28,585 nucleotides of DNA from Haplomitrium mnioides (GCA_049999725.1 JBNGIS010008261.1:28200-56784); one strand, 5' to 3'; counted from the first letter of the stretch, positions 11,157-21,150 are shown. The notes: generated from the sequence alone by a model not told the origin. Translations and numbers: made by a program.

Positions 11157-11192
11157 ACCGCTACTTTGAACCATGAACCACTATTGGTAACT
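11157..11192. repeat. module-edge repeat, left copy
   Basis: AACCGCTACTTTGAACCATG followed by AACCACTATT closely matches 26903-26937 (CCGCTACTTTGAACCA, then AGAACCGCTACT). Both copies lie downstream of a methyltransferase gene at a comparable distance: about 0.65 kb beyond the stop in module A and about 0.9 kb in module C. That marks it as part of the repeated module and near its outer edge. Each copy contains two versions of the unit (G)AACC(G/A)CTA(C/T)T. Confidence 0.6.
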
Positions 11193-11399
11193 TTATCAAA
11201 ATTGCTTTTATAATTTCTTCTTTAAAAAGCATGAGCATCACCAAAAAAAATATATAAAAAATGTACACAACATTTGTTCTTAAATATTCTCAAAACTAAC
11301 AATTATATCACTAATTTTAAAATTTGATAAAAGAATTTCAAATTTTGTCAGAAAAACTTTGAACTAGAACCCTAAAATATAGACGCAAGAGGAACGCTT

Positions 11400-11640
11400 T
11401 GTTTGACATGGTCGATGCACCCGTAGGGATAATTGAAGCCCATGCAAGCTTGAACAAGTAAAGCCCACGCATACATGGAAAACTAAAGCACAAACGAGCA
11501 CAGACACATAAGTACTTGGAAGTAGGGATTGCTAAAGCTCTTCTAAGAAGAAACTACAAAAACTTAGAATTGAAGAAAACTTGAATAGAAATTGAGAAAA
11601 AAAAAAAAGAAAGGGAGCTTTCATGCCAGCATAGACTTTG
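11400..11640 (+). repeat. degenerate ATGC..GCAT motif cluster
   Basis: CATGCAAGC, CACGCATACATGG and CATGCCAGCATAGACTTTG (near 11440, 11467 and 11622) are decayed members of the module-wide motif YATGNNNGCATAGACT. They lie in the 3' flank of the minus-strand pseudogene, as in the corresponding flank of module C (27268-27620). Confidence 0.5.
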
Positions 11641-11804
11641 TTGTTAGTTTTTATCAAAACCAATACATTTTGTTCAAAAATAATTTTGCGCAAGATATTG
11701 AGTGGTAAAGAAAAAACTTAAATTGGATTTGGAATGCAACAAGAATGAAGATCAATCACATAATATTTTGTGAAAAAAATACTTTATTATATACAAAAAT
11801 TACA

Positions 11805-14680
11805 TCAATCCCATGCTACAACCCTATCTATATTAAGAGGAATTGTCTTATCTAAATCAATTGCTTGAGAAGCTTCAATATCTACAGCCACTAGAGAGTC
11901 ATGCCAAGACTTTCTAGTCATAGAGATCCCAACCAAATCACCAGTAGCACGTGTAGTACAGGAAGAATTGGTTACTTGTAGTACGTATCTACTATCTGCG
12001 ATTTGGTCATATCGGATGGCAAAGAAACCATTGTCAAAAATCTCTGAGGAATATAGATAGATTGATGTCCATCATATTCCATGGTGATGCAATTTTGCAT
12101 CAACTTTAAAGCACAAACAAGGCCTCTATCAAACTCAGAGTAAAGATCTAAGATTCAATCTTATTATGTTGATAGATGGTCTATGAAAAAATTATACAAA
12201 GCCTGAGGTTTTTGATAAACATTCACAAGAGCATCATCTCCTAGATGTTTTAGCTTCGTCGACACACTATGGCAAATAAACACACTCCATATAGTTTGTT
12301 GAAGATGACCACTAGCATCATCAACTTGCAAGTTGAAGAGCCTCATACTCTTCTTACTCTTCTTAGTCCATTAGCCCATAGTCCAATCCTTGTAGGTGTG
12401 AGCAATTCTTGGACCAAAGGAATGATGAATACAAACAAACAAATCAGACACTTGAAAGATAGTATAGGAAAACTAAATAAGATAAACTAAAATACCAAAA
12501 AAATCAAAAAAGAACTTATCAGAAACCATGGTTGATGGCACAACAAACCTCCAAAAAGGCATCCTCAACCATACCAAATTGTTGCAAAAAATGGATTATT
12601 ACAAAAGGCCAAAAATCAAAAGTTGTGATTACTGCAAAAGAGTTAACCATATCCAAAATGTCATCTTTGGTAAAAGGTTCATAATCTTCGTGTTTGCATT
12701 CCTAAAGGTTATAACCATAAGAAATATCTACAATTGCCAAAGTGAAACATCTAGGTTTTACAAATCCCTTCAACTGATGAGCATTTTCCTACTTGTAGAC
12801 TTGGCGAAATATCGCGTTGAGTCCATCAACATAGGACATTGAGTCCTCATCTTTGTCTTGAACAACTCCTTTAGTGAGAGAAGCAGCAACATCATTTTTC
12901 TGCCTTAATTTCTAGCCTCTACCTTTTTGGCAATGAAGCAAAAAAGCATGAGGGTAGAGTACAAGTGTCGATGCATAGTCTTGATCTTTTGGGGCTTCTT
13001 TGACCCTTGATCTTTTTTGCCCTTTGGCAGCTATCGTCAATGTTTTTGCAAGCTTCTTTTTAAATGTTTTGTCCCTCTACATAGAGCTAAAGAAAAGAAA
13101 TGAGAGAAGACAAGAAAAACATAGACTTTAAAGAGGAAGAGCATGCGAGCATGGAACCTCAAGTCTATCTCAACATGGACTTTAGAGTCCTTGCTGCCAA
13201 ATACTTTAAAATCAATCTCAATCCTCATATCAAACTTTGACTTATCTTTTAACCTGCACTTTGGGTCTATCATAACAAAAAAGAAGATGTGCGCATACTT
13301 GTTCATCAACATTCTTTGCTCTAGAAGTACCACAAAATCCTCATTTAACCTCCGAATTTAGAATGGTCCCCAGCAATCCATTCCTGGTTTTGGAAGGTTA
13401 AAATTTTCTAATTGAATCATTATTGTTTCCTCTCGGACTCTGCATTATTGGATTGTAGACTCCTTAATTTTATTTTTGTCTTCCTTAGACACTATCTAAG
13501 GGTCCACCTGCTCTCGTTCCAAAAAGGTTTGCATGTCCTTATGCGATTGCCTTTTTGATCTTGAGGTTGGAGCTTGCATTGGCTCAAACTTTGCTTCCTC
13601 CTTTGAGCTGCTCGGAGTTGAAGATGAAAGGGCCACTAAAGATAAGATGGTTGGAGATTGGAAGGGGGCTGGGTCCTCCTCAATAATTGGTGCGGAGATA
13701 GGCTTCTTCTTTGAGATGACTTGTTTCTTCTTTTATGGAACCTTGACTGGCTCCACCGCCTTTCTTTTTTTGGCAGCTAATGGTCTTGTTGTTGCTGCTA
13801 CTGGCATTGTCGTTGCATTTGGATGCGGCACTAGTTGCTGAATGTGTACTCTTGGCTTCACTTTCAGTATTTTGATGTTATTGGCAAGCTTGATGAAGTC
13901 TACTTCTTCATGCTTCACGTCTGAATAAGCATTAATGAAGTTGGCCAAATATTGAGAGAATTGAAAAAAGAAACGATCAGTAATGTAACAAAAAAAATCT
14001 CCATATGTTTATTAAGAATTTAAAGTTATTAAACCTATATTCTAAGCTAAAAAAGGCACTAGAATCCAAACGTGAATGGATGTTGAAGTTCATGTGTGCA
14101 TGGACTCCGAAGTTCATGCACACTTGTACCCTAGAGTCCATTTAGTGACTTTGTAGTTTATGTGCGCTAGGACTTCGTAGTTCATGCAAGCATAGAGTCC
14201 CAAATCCAAGCATGCATCAACTCCCGAGTCCATATACTCATGGACTCGTGAGCACTTGTGCAAAAGGACTTATGAGAAACATTAAATAGAAAAAAAATGA
14301 CAAATTCTTTTCTGATCTTACCTTGCCATCGTTGAAGGCTGCTTGCAAATCCTTCATAAAAACGTCCCTCACATACACATTTGCAAAGAAAAATCTTTTC
14401 CTTGACACCTTGAAGAGGGTATTTCCTTCATCTGACTACACGAGCAACCCGATGTGGGCTCTTTGCCTTCTCTAATCATGGTTATTTGGGCCAAAAGGCC
14501 CAAGTTAAAATTTTCACCTTCACCAACAAAAAGGTAAATATGATGATCGATGTCTTTCGTGGTTTTTCAACAAACTAGCCATTTGTAGTCTAGTTTTTGT
14601 GGCTCTACAACCTTCAAGACATCCAAATATCTACAAGGCTTTGGTTGAGCGGGTTCGGAAGCATTAACCTGTGATGTTAT
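11805..14680 (-). pseudogene. module A DNA methyltransferase gene (pseudogene)
   Basis: This is a spliced minus-strand gene whose C-terminus is homologous to the open gene at 27821-28585. Exon 1 is about 14680-14322 (donor GTAAG at 14321-14317). Its start is ATA where module B has ATG, and it holds WLVC, DIDHH and a frameshift. Exon 2, about 13975-13265, carries NFINAYSDVKHEEVDFIKL, a basic patch (AAKKRKAVEP) and NLPKPGMDCWGPF. A Lys-rich stretch follows (about 13050-12900), then an exon with IVDISYG (12714-12737), in the place of the methyltransferase catalytic DPPY-type motif IV, and FDFWPF. That exon ends at 12520 with a mutated donor (AT for GT). The last exon (about 12420-11805) aligns with the right-hand copy, but the SAM-binding loop reads DLYSEFDRG instead of DLCSGSGTG, and a Trp codon is now TGA. 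The gene is clearly inactive. Exon limits are estimates apart from the stated donors. Confidence 0.75.
14080..14260 (+). repeat. motif array in intron 1, module A
   Basis: Several imperfect copies of the motif (CATGTGTGCATGGACTCCG, CATGCAAGCATAGAGTCC, CATATACTCATGGACTCG) alternate with (A/C)GAAGTTCATG and GTAGTTCATG linkers at roughly 30-45 base spacing. They lie in the intron after exon 1 of the minus-strand gene, but the motif reads in + orientation, opposite to the gene. Confidence 0.7.
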
Positions 14681-15105
14681 TTTCTCGAAAGTAAATGCTG
14701 GTAAAATTTAAGAGCAGAAATCTAACGAACAAAAGTTCACAAAAATCAAATGGCAAAACAACAAGAAAACAAAAACTAGAAAGTGAACTCACAACAATGA
14801 AAAGAAACTTTCCATTGTCGCTTCTTTTATACCCAAATTTCAAAAAATATTTTTTTCCATTAAAAAATGATTCGCGCAGCTCTTGGCACATAGGTTTGCG
14901 TGGTGTTAAAAAACATTTAGTATATAAAGCATTTCTTGTTTTCATCTTTCAAAATTTTTTTTTCATTTTCTTCACAAAAAGTCCACAATTTTGTCGTTTT
15001 TTGAAATTTTCTTCCAAAACACCTATTTTAGGTAGGTCGTAAGAAGTTGAGAATATTTGTTAAAATAGTTTCTTCAAATACTTGATTTCTTAGTAAAATT
15101 TATCA
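14681..15105. promoter_or_regulatory. bidirectional promoter, module A
   Basis: This 425-bp gap separates the divergent starts (the minus gene at 14680, the plus gene at 15106). It contains a TATA box facing each gene: TATAAAAG on the minus strand (14824-14831) and TATATAAA on the plus strand (14921-14928). They lie about 145 and 180 bases upstream of the respective starts. The 90 bases between the boxes hold CATAGGTTTGC, kept in module B as TGTAGGTTTGC. Both boxes are retained in module B, which supports real promoter function in the ancestor. Transcription starts are not visible from sequence. Confidence 0.65.
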
Positions 15106-15324
15106 ATGGCTGGAGTTTTCAAAAGCAAGAAGAGGTTAGAATTTCAAGATTCATGTTCACAAAAAAGTGTTAGTTTTGGCTGATAGCTAGAGATTTATTC
15201 AAACCACAATTCTTTAGAGGTAAGTGATGAAATACCCAAAGCATCAAGTATGATGGCAAGTATATTAAGGAAAAAGATGGTTTTTTTTGAGTGAGATAGC
15301 TCTACTCGAGAAGATCGAGGAGGT

Positions 15325-15474
15325 GAACCTTATGCCTGTATAAGATCAAGGATTGAACCCTATGCATGCATAGAGTCCAAGAGTGAATCCAATGCATGCA
15401 TAAGAACAAGAAGTGAACAAGTTGCGTACAAAGGATCAAAGAGGGGACCCAACGCTCGTATTGGATCCAAGACT
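15325..15474 (+). repeat. 30-bp coding minisatellite, five units
   Basis: Five tandem units of exactly 30 bases start at 15325, 15355, 15385, 15415 and 15445. The consensus GAACCCTATGCATGCATAAG plus about 10 bases encodes a decapeptide close to EPYACIRSKS. Units 1-3 are well conserved; units 4-5 are more diverged. The unit contains the same ATGCATGCATA(A)GA core found in the non-coding arrays. Module B has three units at the matching position. Confidence 0.93.
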
Positions 15475-17209
15475 CAACTTTTTGGAGGCCTTTGATCTTT
15501 GTTGCCAGTAAAACAATCAAAGTTGAATCTTTCTTTTGACAACTCCAAGAGATCAACAGAAAGACATTGAAGTCAGAATTTCTAGACGATTGTGGACCTT
15601 TCTTCATTCTCATTTGATGAAGACCTTGAAATTCAAGATCCAAATATGTTTGTCCAAAACACAAAAAGCATAAAATCAGTGGACGGTTTCAATTTTGGAG
15701 ATGAATCGTTGTCATCGATAGCACCATTCAAGTGACAATTGATTTCTACTCAAGTTGGACCTATCAATAAGATTGGGAAATCTGAAGCAAACCAAATTCT
15801 TTTGGAGGGATCTTCAGACGACAATTTGGGAAATGATTCTAGCAAAGAGTCTCAATCAATCAATATTTCATTAAAGTTATTGTCAAGGGCACCGATTATG
15901 CTATAAAAAAACATTTCTTAGTGTTCAAGATATTGATGAAGACTCTGCTTTGGCATGGTGCAATTCTTCCAATCCTCAAGGGAACTTCATCATTCAAAAA
16001 CTTATTGCAAAAAAAACAAACAATGTTATGGATGATATTCAAAATCTTCATGACGATCAATTATCTCTTGTGGCTGGATTTACCGACAGACCAAATCAAC
16101 CAGCACACCATAAGAATTCTTTGTCTGGGCTAAAACCCAAATGAGTAAACATCTTATGTGAAAATTCTTTACGAAAAGTCCATTATGACGAGAGCTTTGT
16201 GAAGAAAAAGCTTGATCCAATATCAATTTCGAAATTGAGAAGAATTGTCATGTTGTTGAAATAATTGTTTGTTATTGTGCAAGACAATTTTTTTGAAAAC
16301 TATAAGAGAAACGTATTTTCGACAAACCATTAAGAATCAAGATATCACATTGCAGTGGGGAATTCTAAGAAAAAACTCCAATGTTGACAATCAATTCACT
16401 CTATCTTGCTCTATTGTTGTATACATATAGAAGAGACTTCAAAATAATATTATCAATAGGAAATAATGGAATCCAAAGGATTCAAAATCTAAAAAACGCA
16501 GATCTTATAGGCATTTTTGGAAAAAAAAAAAACTATTTGCTGAAGGAGTATTTGTGCGTAAGTGGATGGAAATTTTTTTTCAAGGACACTATGAGAGAAT
16601 ACCCACTTACAAAGTTTATAAATGGCCTGATAATTTAACAAAATTGGAAGTTTATGACTACTACACAACTTATTTGAAGGAGAAAGATCTCAATTGCATT
16701 TTTAGTTTATTTTGTTTTACAAAACTTTGGAGAACTCATTTTTGAAATATTAAAATTCCAAAATGCAATAGATTTGTAGTTTGTGAAGAATGCGAAGAAA
16801 TAAAATCATTGTGAGAAAAATCTATCTTGGAGTTTGACAAAGGTAACAAACTTCTTCTCTTTTGAAAAATTTTCTTAATCCATGCTCTTTTTTCAAGGCT
16901 CAAAGTTTAGTTCTAGAGATGTTAAGTTTTCTCAACTTAGTGCTAAAAGATATTTGTTTTGTTAAGTTGTTCAGCAAACAAGATTTGAGTAAATTAAAAC
17001 TTAGCAACTTGAGTTATAAAAACAGAGTCTATGCTCGGATAGGGTATGTTGTTTTTAGTTTGAATCCAAACCTTATCTGCAATGAAATAAAGCAAGGAAA
17101 TGGATCTGACTGTTGTTGGTGACCTTAGCTTTGTAGCTAGTTTTGCCATTGTTTCTTTGATTCAAGAGCCATTTGTTAGATAAACAATAACAAGAATTGT
17201 TTTTGTTGT

Positions 17210-17245
17210 TTGTAAGTCCTATGCACGTATAGGTTTTGCTCTTGT
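17210..17245 (+). repeat. single intronic motif copy
   Basis: CCTATGCACGTATAGGTTTTG, a copy of the module motif, lies inside the 16843-17392 intron of the transposase-like gene. The intron of module B carries several related copies (22630-22975). Confidence 0.5.
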
Positions 17246-19499
17246 TTCTTTCAAATCCAGTCATGACAATAATCAAAACAAGCCTTGATATTTGAATATT
17301 TTTAGCACCTCAGGTTGTCTTTTGAAGTTTGAAGCATCGACATATGTTTTATCGAACTACTTTAATGTCTTTCATGTTTTGTGATGATGTAGTTAAATAT
17401 AATTTACGCCGATGGTCGAAGGTACTTGAGAATTGTCATTGATGGAATGGATCAAAAGAAAACTGTTATTCCACACTCGCTTTTGCCACCAAAAGACATT
17501 GATGAAGGTTGTTTGGTGGGTGTGCATATTGTTGGTGCTTTAAGATTCAATTATGCTTTTTCTTCAAAGGTCTTCTTAACCTATGAAAACTTGAAAAGTG
17601 TTGCCAATTTGACAATTATAGTGCTCAATAAAATATTATATGACTTTGAAGGGCCGCTGCTTCCAACTTTGTATCTTCAATTGGACAACACGACATGAGA
17701 GAATAAGAATTCTATCTTATTTGGATATCTTAGCTTTCTTATTGCTAAGAATGTTTTCCAAAAAATCAAAGTGTGATTGTTCATGGTTGGCCATACTCAT
17801 GATCAAATCGATCAAATATTCAACAAATTCTTGAAATTTTTGAAACGTATTAAATCTTTCACGATTACGAGTCTTGGCAATGCGCTACAATTATCGTACA
17901 AATCTAAACTTCAAGTAACTCTTTTGATAGAAACTTGAGATTTTATAATGTTTCTACACCAACGTCCCTCTCTGGTTCATAGAATACATGATATTTCCTT
18001 TAATCAACAATTCAGGTTCTAGCTGAATGATTGTAAGGCAAAGATTTGGAGTAAACAGTTTTCAATGGATGAATTTTGGTTACCTCTGAATGGTATTTAT
18101 CAACTCAAGTGCCTACTTGAAAAGAACACAGAATTTTTAGGTTCAATGTTGATTTCTCTTAAGACATATTCTAAAATCAAACAATCTCAAAAAGAAGAAA
18201 GAGAAGTTGATGTCGAGAAAGAGGTCTTTGCAATAAGGGATAACATAAGTAAGATATGCTATCAGTTCCTTACAAATTTTGATATTCAATGGTGGGATGA
18301 CTTTTTTCTTGCCCAACAAGAGATCGTGGTTTACATGTTTGAAAGAAAAAGATAAGTACCTGAAGTAGAATTTTCCTTTCCACCTTTACGACCGGCAAGT
18401 ACTTACAATGATTCTCAAAACATTTGTCTAGCTTTTTAACTTGATGCTCAACTGACAAAAAAAGATGCTCTAGTACAGCAAATACTTTCCACACGTCAAG
18501 CAATCTATGATGGTGCATCTAGGTCATGAGAAGGGAGTGTTTTGCACAACATCCAATATAGGCACAAATTTGGCAACCTACGTAAGATGAAAGCTAGAGT
18601 GTTTATTTGTGTTGTTGGATCTCTCGATCCAAAGAGAAAATCGTTTTGGATTGCCAAGTTCTTAAAGCTTTGTCATTTGATAAGGAAGAACCTCCAAACC
18701 CAAAATGAGTACGTAATCAATAGTTTACTTGTGAGGATGAGGATGTATTTTCTAGACAATACTTCCTAGAAAAAATAACAGCAAAAAAAAGAAAATGCAA
18801 ATCCAAACTACATATTGATGTACTTGATGCAACACAAATCACAATTTTTCTTTTGATTTTCTTCTCATACAAAAAAACTAATTGAAGAAAACCACTCTAG
18901 CTACCAATAAATCAAATCTATTTGAGTATGAAAGACAAAAAGCAATTAATCTTGACATTATTGAAAAAAGTTCAATCAATGTTATCAACATTGACACAAA
19001 TCGTGTAAATCTTGATGAATCTTCTGAGGCTGAATCCAAAGAAGTCGAGACAAGTAACTAAAATCGTTTAAGAATTTTATTGTATATTGTGTACTTTCAA
19101 TTATATGATAATTTAAGATTACTATTTTATAAAGTACATAAGAATGTTGAATTTTTCTGCCACCTTGAACTTTTTAGTATAAATCATTCCAAGTTGAAAA
19201 TATTTTTCTTAGTGAATGAAACTTAAATCTTTAGTTAATATTTTCATTTGGTTTGTAAAATATTTTCTTGTCCAAAATGTAAGTACGTTCTTTTCTTCTT
19301 TACTGCTTGTTAGAAAAGTTTAATGTTTTTATATCACTAAAGTATCTACCAAAATTGACTGCTTATCTTTTGCTTGTAAGAAATTTGATGTAAAATTGGA
19401 AACCTTTGTGCACTTTGACTCAGATGTAGAGCTTTGTATCTGATTTTGAATCAAAAACAAAATCTTTAATGTACCTAGAGTTTGTTGCAAAAAATAGAA

Positions 19500-20035
19500 C
19501 CTTTGGCGCTTGTATCCTTGGTTGTAGAAGTATGAACCCTATGCATATATAGACTTTGACTCCCAAGTCAAAGCCTCGTACGTACAAAGACTCTACTACA
19601 AAACTTAAAACCTAGGTTCATGATAGTCTTTGTTGCAGAGTGTTTAGAGGTTGAGCTTGAATTCTTATGTGCACATAGATTTTGGGGTTGAGTGTTCAGA
19701 TGGTGAGCTTGGATTCCCATGCTCGCATAGACTTTGGGGTGGAGTGTTCAGACGTTGAGTTCGTGAGTCAATGGGCACATGAACTATAGAGCCCACACAT
19801 GAAGTCATTTCTAACTCAATGTACGTAGGAACCTAAGAGTCTATAAGCGCATAGACTCGAGAACCCTTGTGTGTTTAACCACCAAGACTACGAACTCTAT
19901 GTGTGCATGGACTCCAAGGTCCATGTGTGTATTGAGTTAAGAGCACCTCTACATTTGAACTCTAGACTCAATGAGCGCATAGACTCAAGAGTCCATGCAA
20001 GCATAGATGATGGACAACAATCTAAACTAGACTCC
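19500..20035 (+). repeat. motif array at the A/B module junction
   Basis: At least eight copies of YATGNNNGCATAGACT are seen, for example TATGTGCACATAGATTTTG, CATGCTCGCATAGACTTTG, AAGCGCATAGACTCG and CATGCAAGCATAGATG. All read in + orientation at irregular 35-60 base spacing. The left part corresponds to the 3' flank of the plus-strand gene (compare 25560-25990) and the right part to intron 1 of the minus-strand gene (compare 14080-14260). The A/B junction therefore lies inside this array, about 19600-19900. Confidence 0.75.
19640..19793 (+). repeat. 52-bp tandem repeat, about three units
   Basis: Units begin at 19640, 19692 and 19744 with GTGTTYAGA. Units 1 and 2 agree over most of 52 bases; unit 3 is degenerate in its second half. 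Each unit contains one copy of the module motif, showing that the motif has been amplified by local tandem duplication. Confidence 0.85.
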
Positions 20036-20065
20036 CAGTAAAAAGAAAGAGTTACAAGTTATTAC

Positions 20066-20395
20066 CTTTCCGTCTTTGTACGCTTCTTGCAGGTCGTTGA
20101 TGAATTGGTTTCGAGGTTTCATTTCATTGAAGTAGATTTTCTTTAGAGAGGCATTGCAAAGATCGATGTCAATATTAGATTACATAAGAAGCCCAATAAT
20201 TTGGACCAAAAGCCCCATGTTAAATTTCTTGCCTTCACCTTGGACAAGATAAAGGTGATGATCTATGTCCTTGATACTTTCACAACAAACTAGCCATTTG
20301 TTGGCTAATTTGATGGGCTCTAGTTCTTTCAGCACATTCGCATACCATTAGGGCTTTAATTGTGCCACTTTTGTAGCAATGGCTTGAGATGTCAT
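20066..20395 (-). pseudogene. exon 1 of methyltransferase-side gene, module B
   Basis: Exon 1 has an ATG at 20395-20393, 110 codons, and a donor GTAAT at 20065-20061. The reading is open apart from two stops (in the LKPxWYANV and LLMxSNIDI regions). It aligns with module A exon 1 through KWLVC, IKDIDHH, GEGKKFNMGLLVQI and LQEAYKDGK, which defines a compact ~110-residue N-terminal module that I cannot assign to a known domain. Only intron-like motif array follows downstream (20060-19500); the remaining exons, including the methyltransferase domain, are absent. The gene is therefore a truncated relic, cut where module B abuts module A. Confidence 0.72.
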
Positions 20396-20842
20396 TTTAT
20401 ATTGCAAAAATAAGTGAAAAAATGATTATGAAAATGAACAATAAAAGGACTACAAAAATTGGAAGCAAAAAACACAAGAAATTGCAAAATAGCTACAAAA
20501 AGAAAATGTGATCTCGAAATTTATTTGGCAACAATGGAAATAAACTTTCAGTTGTCTCTTTTTTTATATCTAAATTTTGAAAAACACATTTTCTCATGAA
20601 AAATGATTCAAATACCTCTAACTATGTAGGTTTGCATAGTGGGAAAAACATTAGCATATAAAACATTACTATTTTTCATATTTTCAACTTTTTTTTTTAC
20701 TTTTCCTCCTCAAAAAGTTTCACTATTTTGTCGTTTTGTGGATTTGTTTTCCAAAAATATATATTTGGGTATATAAACCTCTACCAAGAATATTTTCTTA
20801 AATCATTACTTCAAATTTTCAGTTTTTCATTATTATTTTTTA
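20396..20842. promoter_or_regulatory. bidirectional promoter, module B
   Basis: This 447-bp divergent intergenic region is alignable with 14681-15105. It keeps both TATA boxes in the same layout: TATAAAAA on the minus strand (20561-20568) and CATATAAAAC around 20655-20664 on the plus strand. TGTAGGTTTGCATAGTG lies between them. The plus-strand gene it would drive has lost its ATG (ATA at 20843). Confidence 0.6.
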
Positions 20843-21060
20843 ATAGCAAGAGTGTTGAGAGGTAAGAAGTGATTAGAAGTTCAAGATTCATGTTCTAAAA
20901 AAAGGTTACTTTTGGCCAACAACTAAAGATAGTTTCAAATCGTTATTCTGATGAAGGAAGTGTTGGAGAACCAAAAGTGTCAAGTGTGACGGAAAATATT
21001 TTGAGTACAAACATGCTAGTTGTTGAACATGATACATCAAGAGAGGAAGATCAAGTGAGT

Positions 21061-21150
21061 GAACCCTATGTGCACATATGATCAAGGATTGAACCCTATG
21101 TGTGTAAAGGATCCAAGAATCAACCTTATCCATGTATTGGATCTTTTTGA
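21061..21150 (+). repeat. 30-bp coding minisatellite, three units
   Basis: Units at 21061, 21091 and 21121 correspond to the array at 15325-15474. Reading is approximately EPYVHI-stop, IEPYVCKGSK, QPYPCIGS. The copy number differs from module A (three against five), so the array expanded or contracted after the modules separated. Confidence 0.88.

Larger units (their letters stand above)
15106..19061 (+). pseudogene. module A DDE/DUF7869-like transposase (pseudogene)
   Basis: The start is MAGVFKSKKR at 15106. The N-terminal ~330 residues are low-complexity, include a decapeptide repeat (15325-15474) and keep a long same-frame reading broken by about seven stops. A middle part (16160-16740) has basic and hydrophobic blocks. 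A finger-like RFVVCEECEEIK (about 16774-16809) precedes a 550-bp GT..AG intron (16843-17392). The second part has IDGMDQ (about 17435), LQLDNTT followed by TGA where module B has an Arg codon, then ENKN, and MVGHTHDQIDQIF (about 17783). These Asp/His signatures, spaced as in an RNase-H-like DDE core, match what I recall of DUF7869 proteins. A C-terminal SH3/chromo-like stretch (FWIAKF, about 18647) and an acidic end ESSEAESKEVETSN follow, stop 19059-19061. Compared with module B, about 71 bases are deleted just after the intron. A catalytic role in transposition is inferred. Confidence 0.74.

Noticed and set aside
11599-11612. Poly-A run as a possible retroposed transcript tail
   Set aside because: No processed-gene sequence lies upstream. 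Similar A runs are common in this AT-rich region.
12528-12842. 104-codon plus-strand frame
   Set aside because: It is antisense to the methyltransferase exon carrying IVDISYG and FDFWPF, and has no motif of its own.
13533-13841. 102-codon plus-strand frame with a hydrophobic, membrane-like C-terminus
   Set aside because: It lies antisense to exon 2 of the module A methyltransferase-side gene, whose Ala/Pro/Lys-rich reading on the minus strand explains the hydrophobic shadow.
14695-15042. 115-codon plus-strand and 93-codon minus-strand frames in the divergent promoter
   Set aside because: They overlap both TATA boxes, are Lys/Phe-rich from A/T runs, and are not conserved as frames in module B.
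15361-15372. RY element (CATGCATG-like) as a seed-gene B3 factor binding site
   Set aside because: The sequence is part of the repeated motif found dozens of times in the modules. A regulatory reading of single copies is not supported.
15302-15664. 120-codon minus-strand frame with repeated HRVQSL/HWIHSW-type segments
   Set aside because: The periodicity is the antisense shadow of the 30-bp minisatellite in the plus-strand gene. No independent start signal or family match was seen.
19500-20035. Possible CRISPR-like array
   Set aside because: Repeats are short, degenerate and irregularly spaced, occur in introns and exons of eukaryote-type genes, and lack leader or cas genes.
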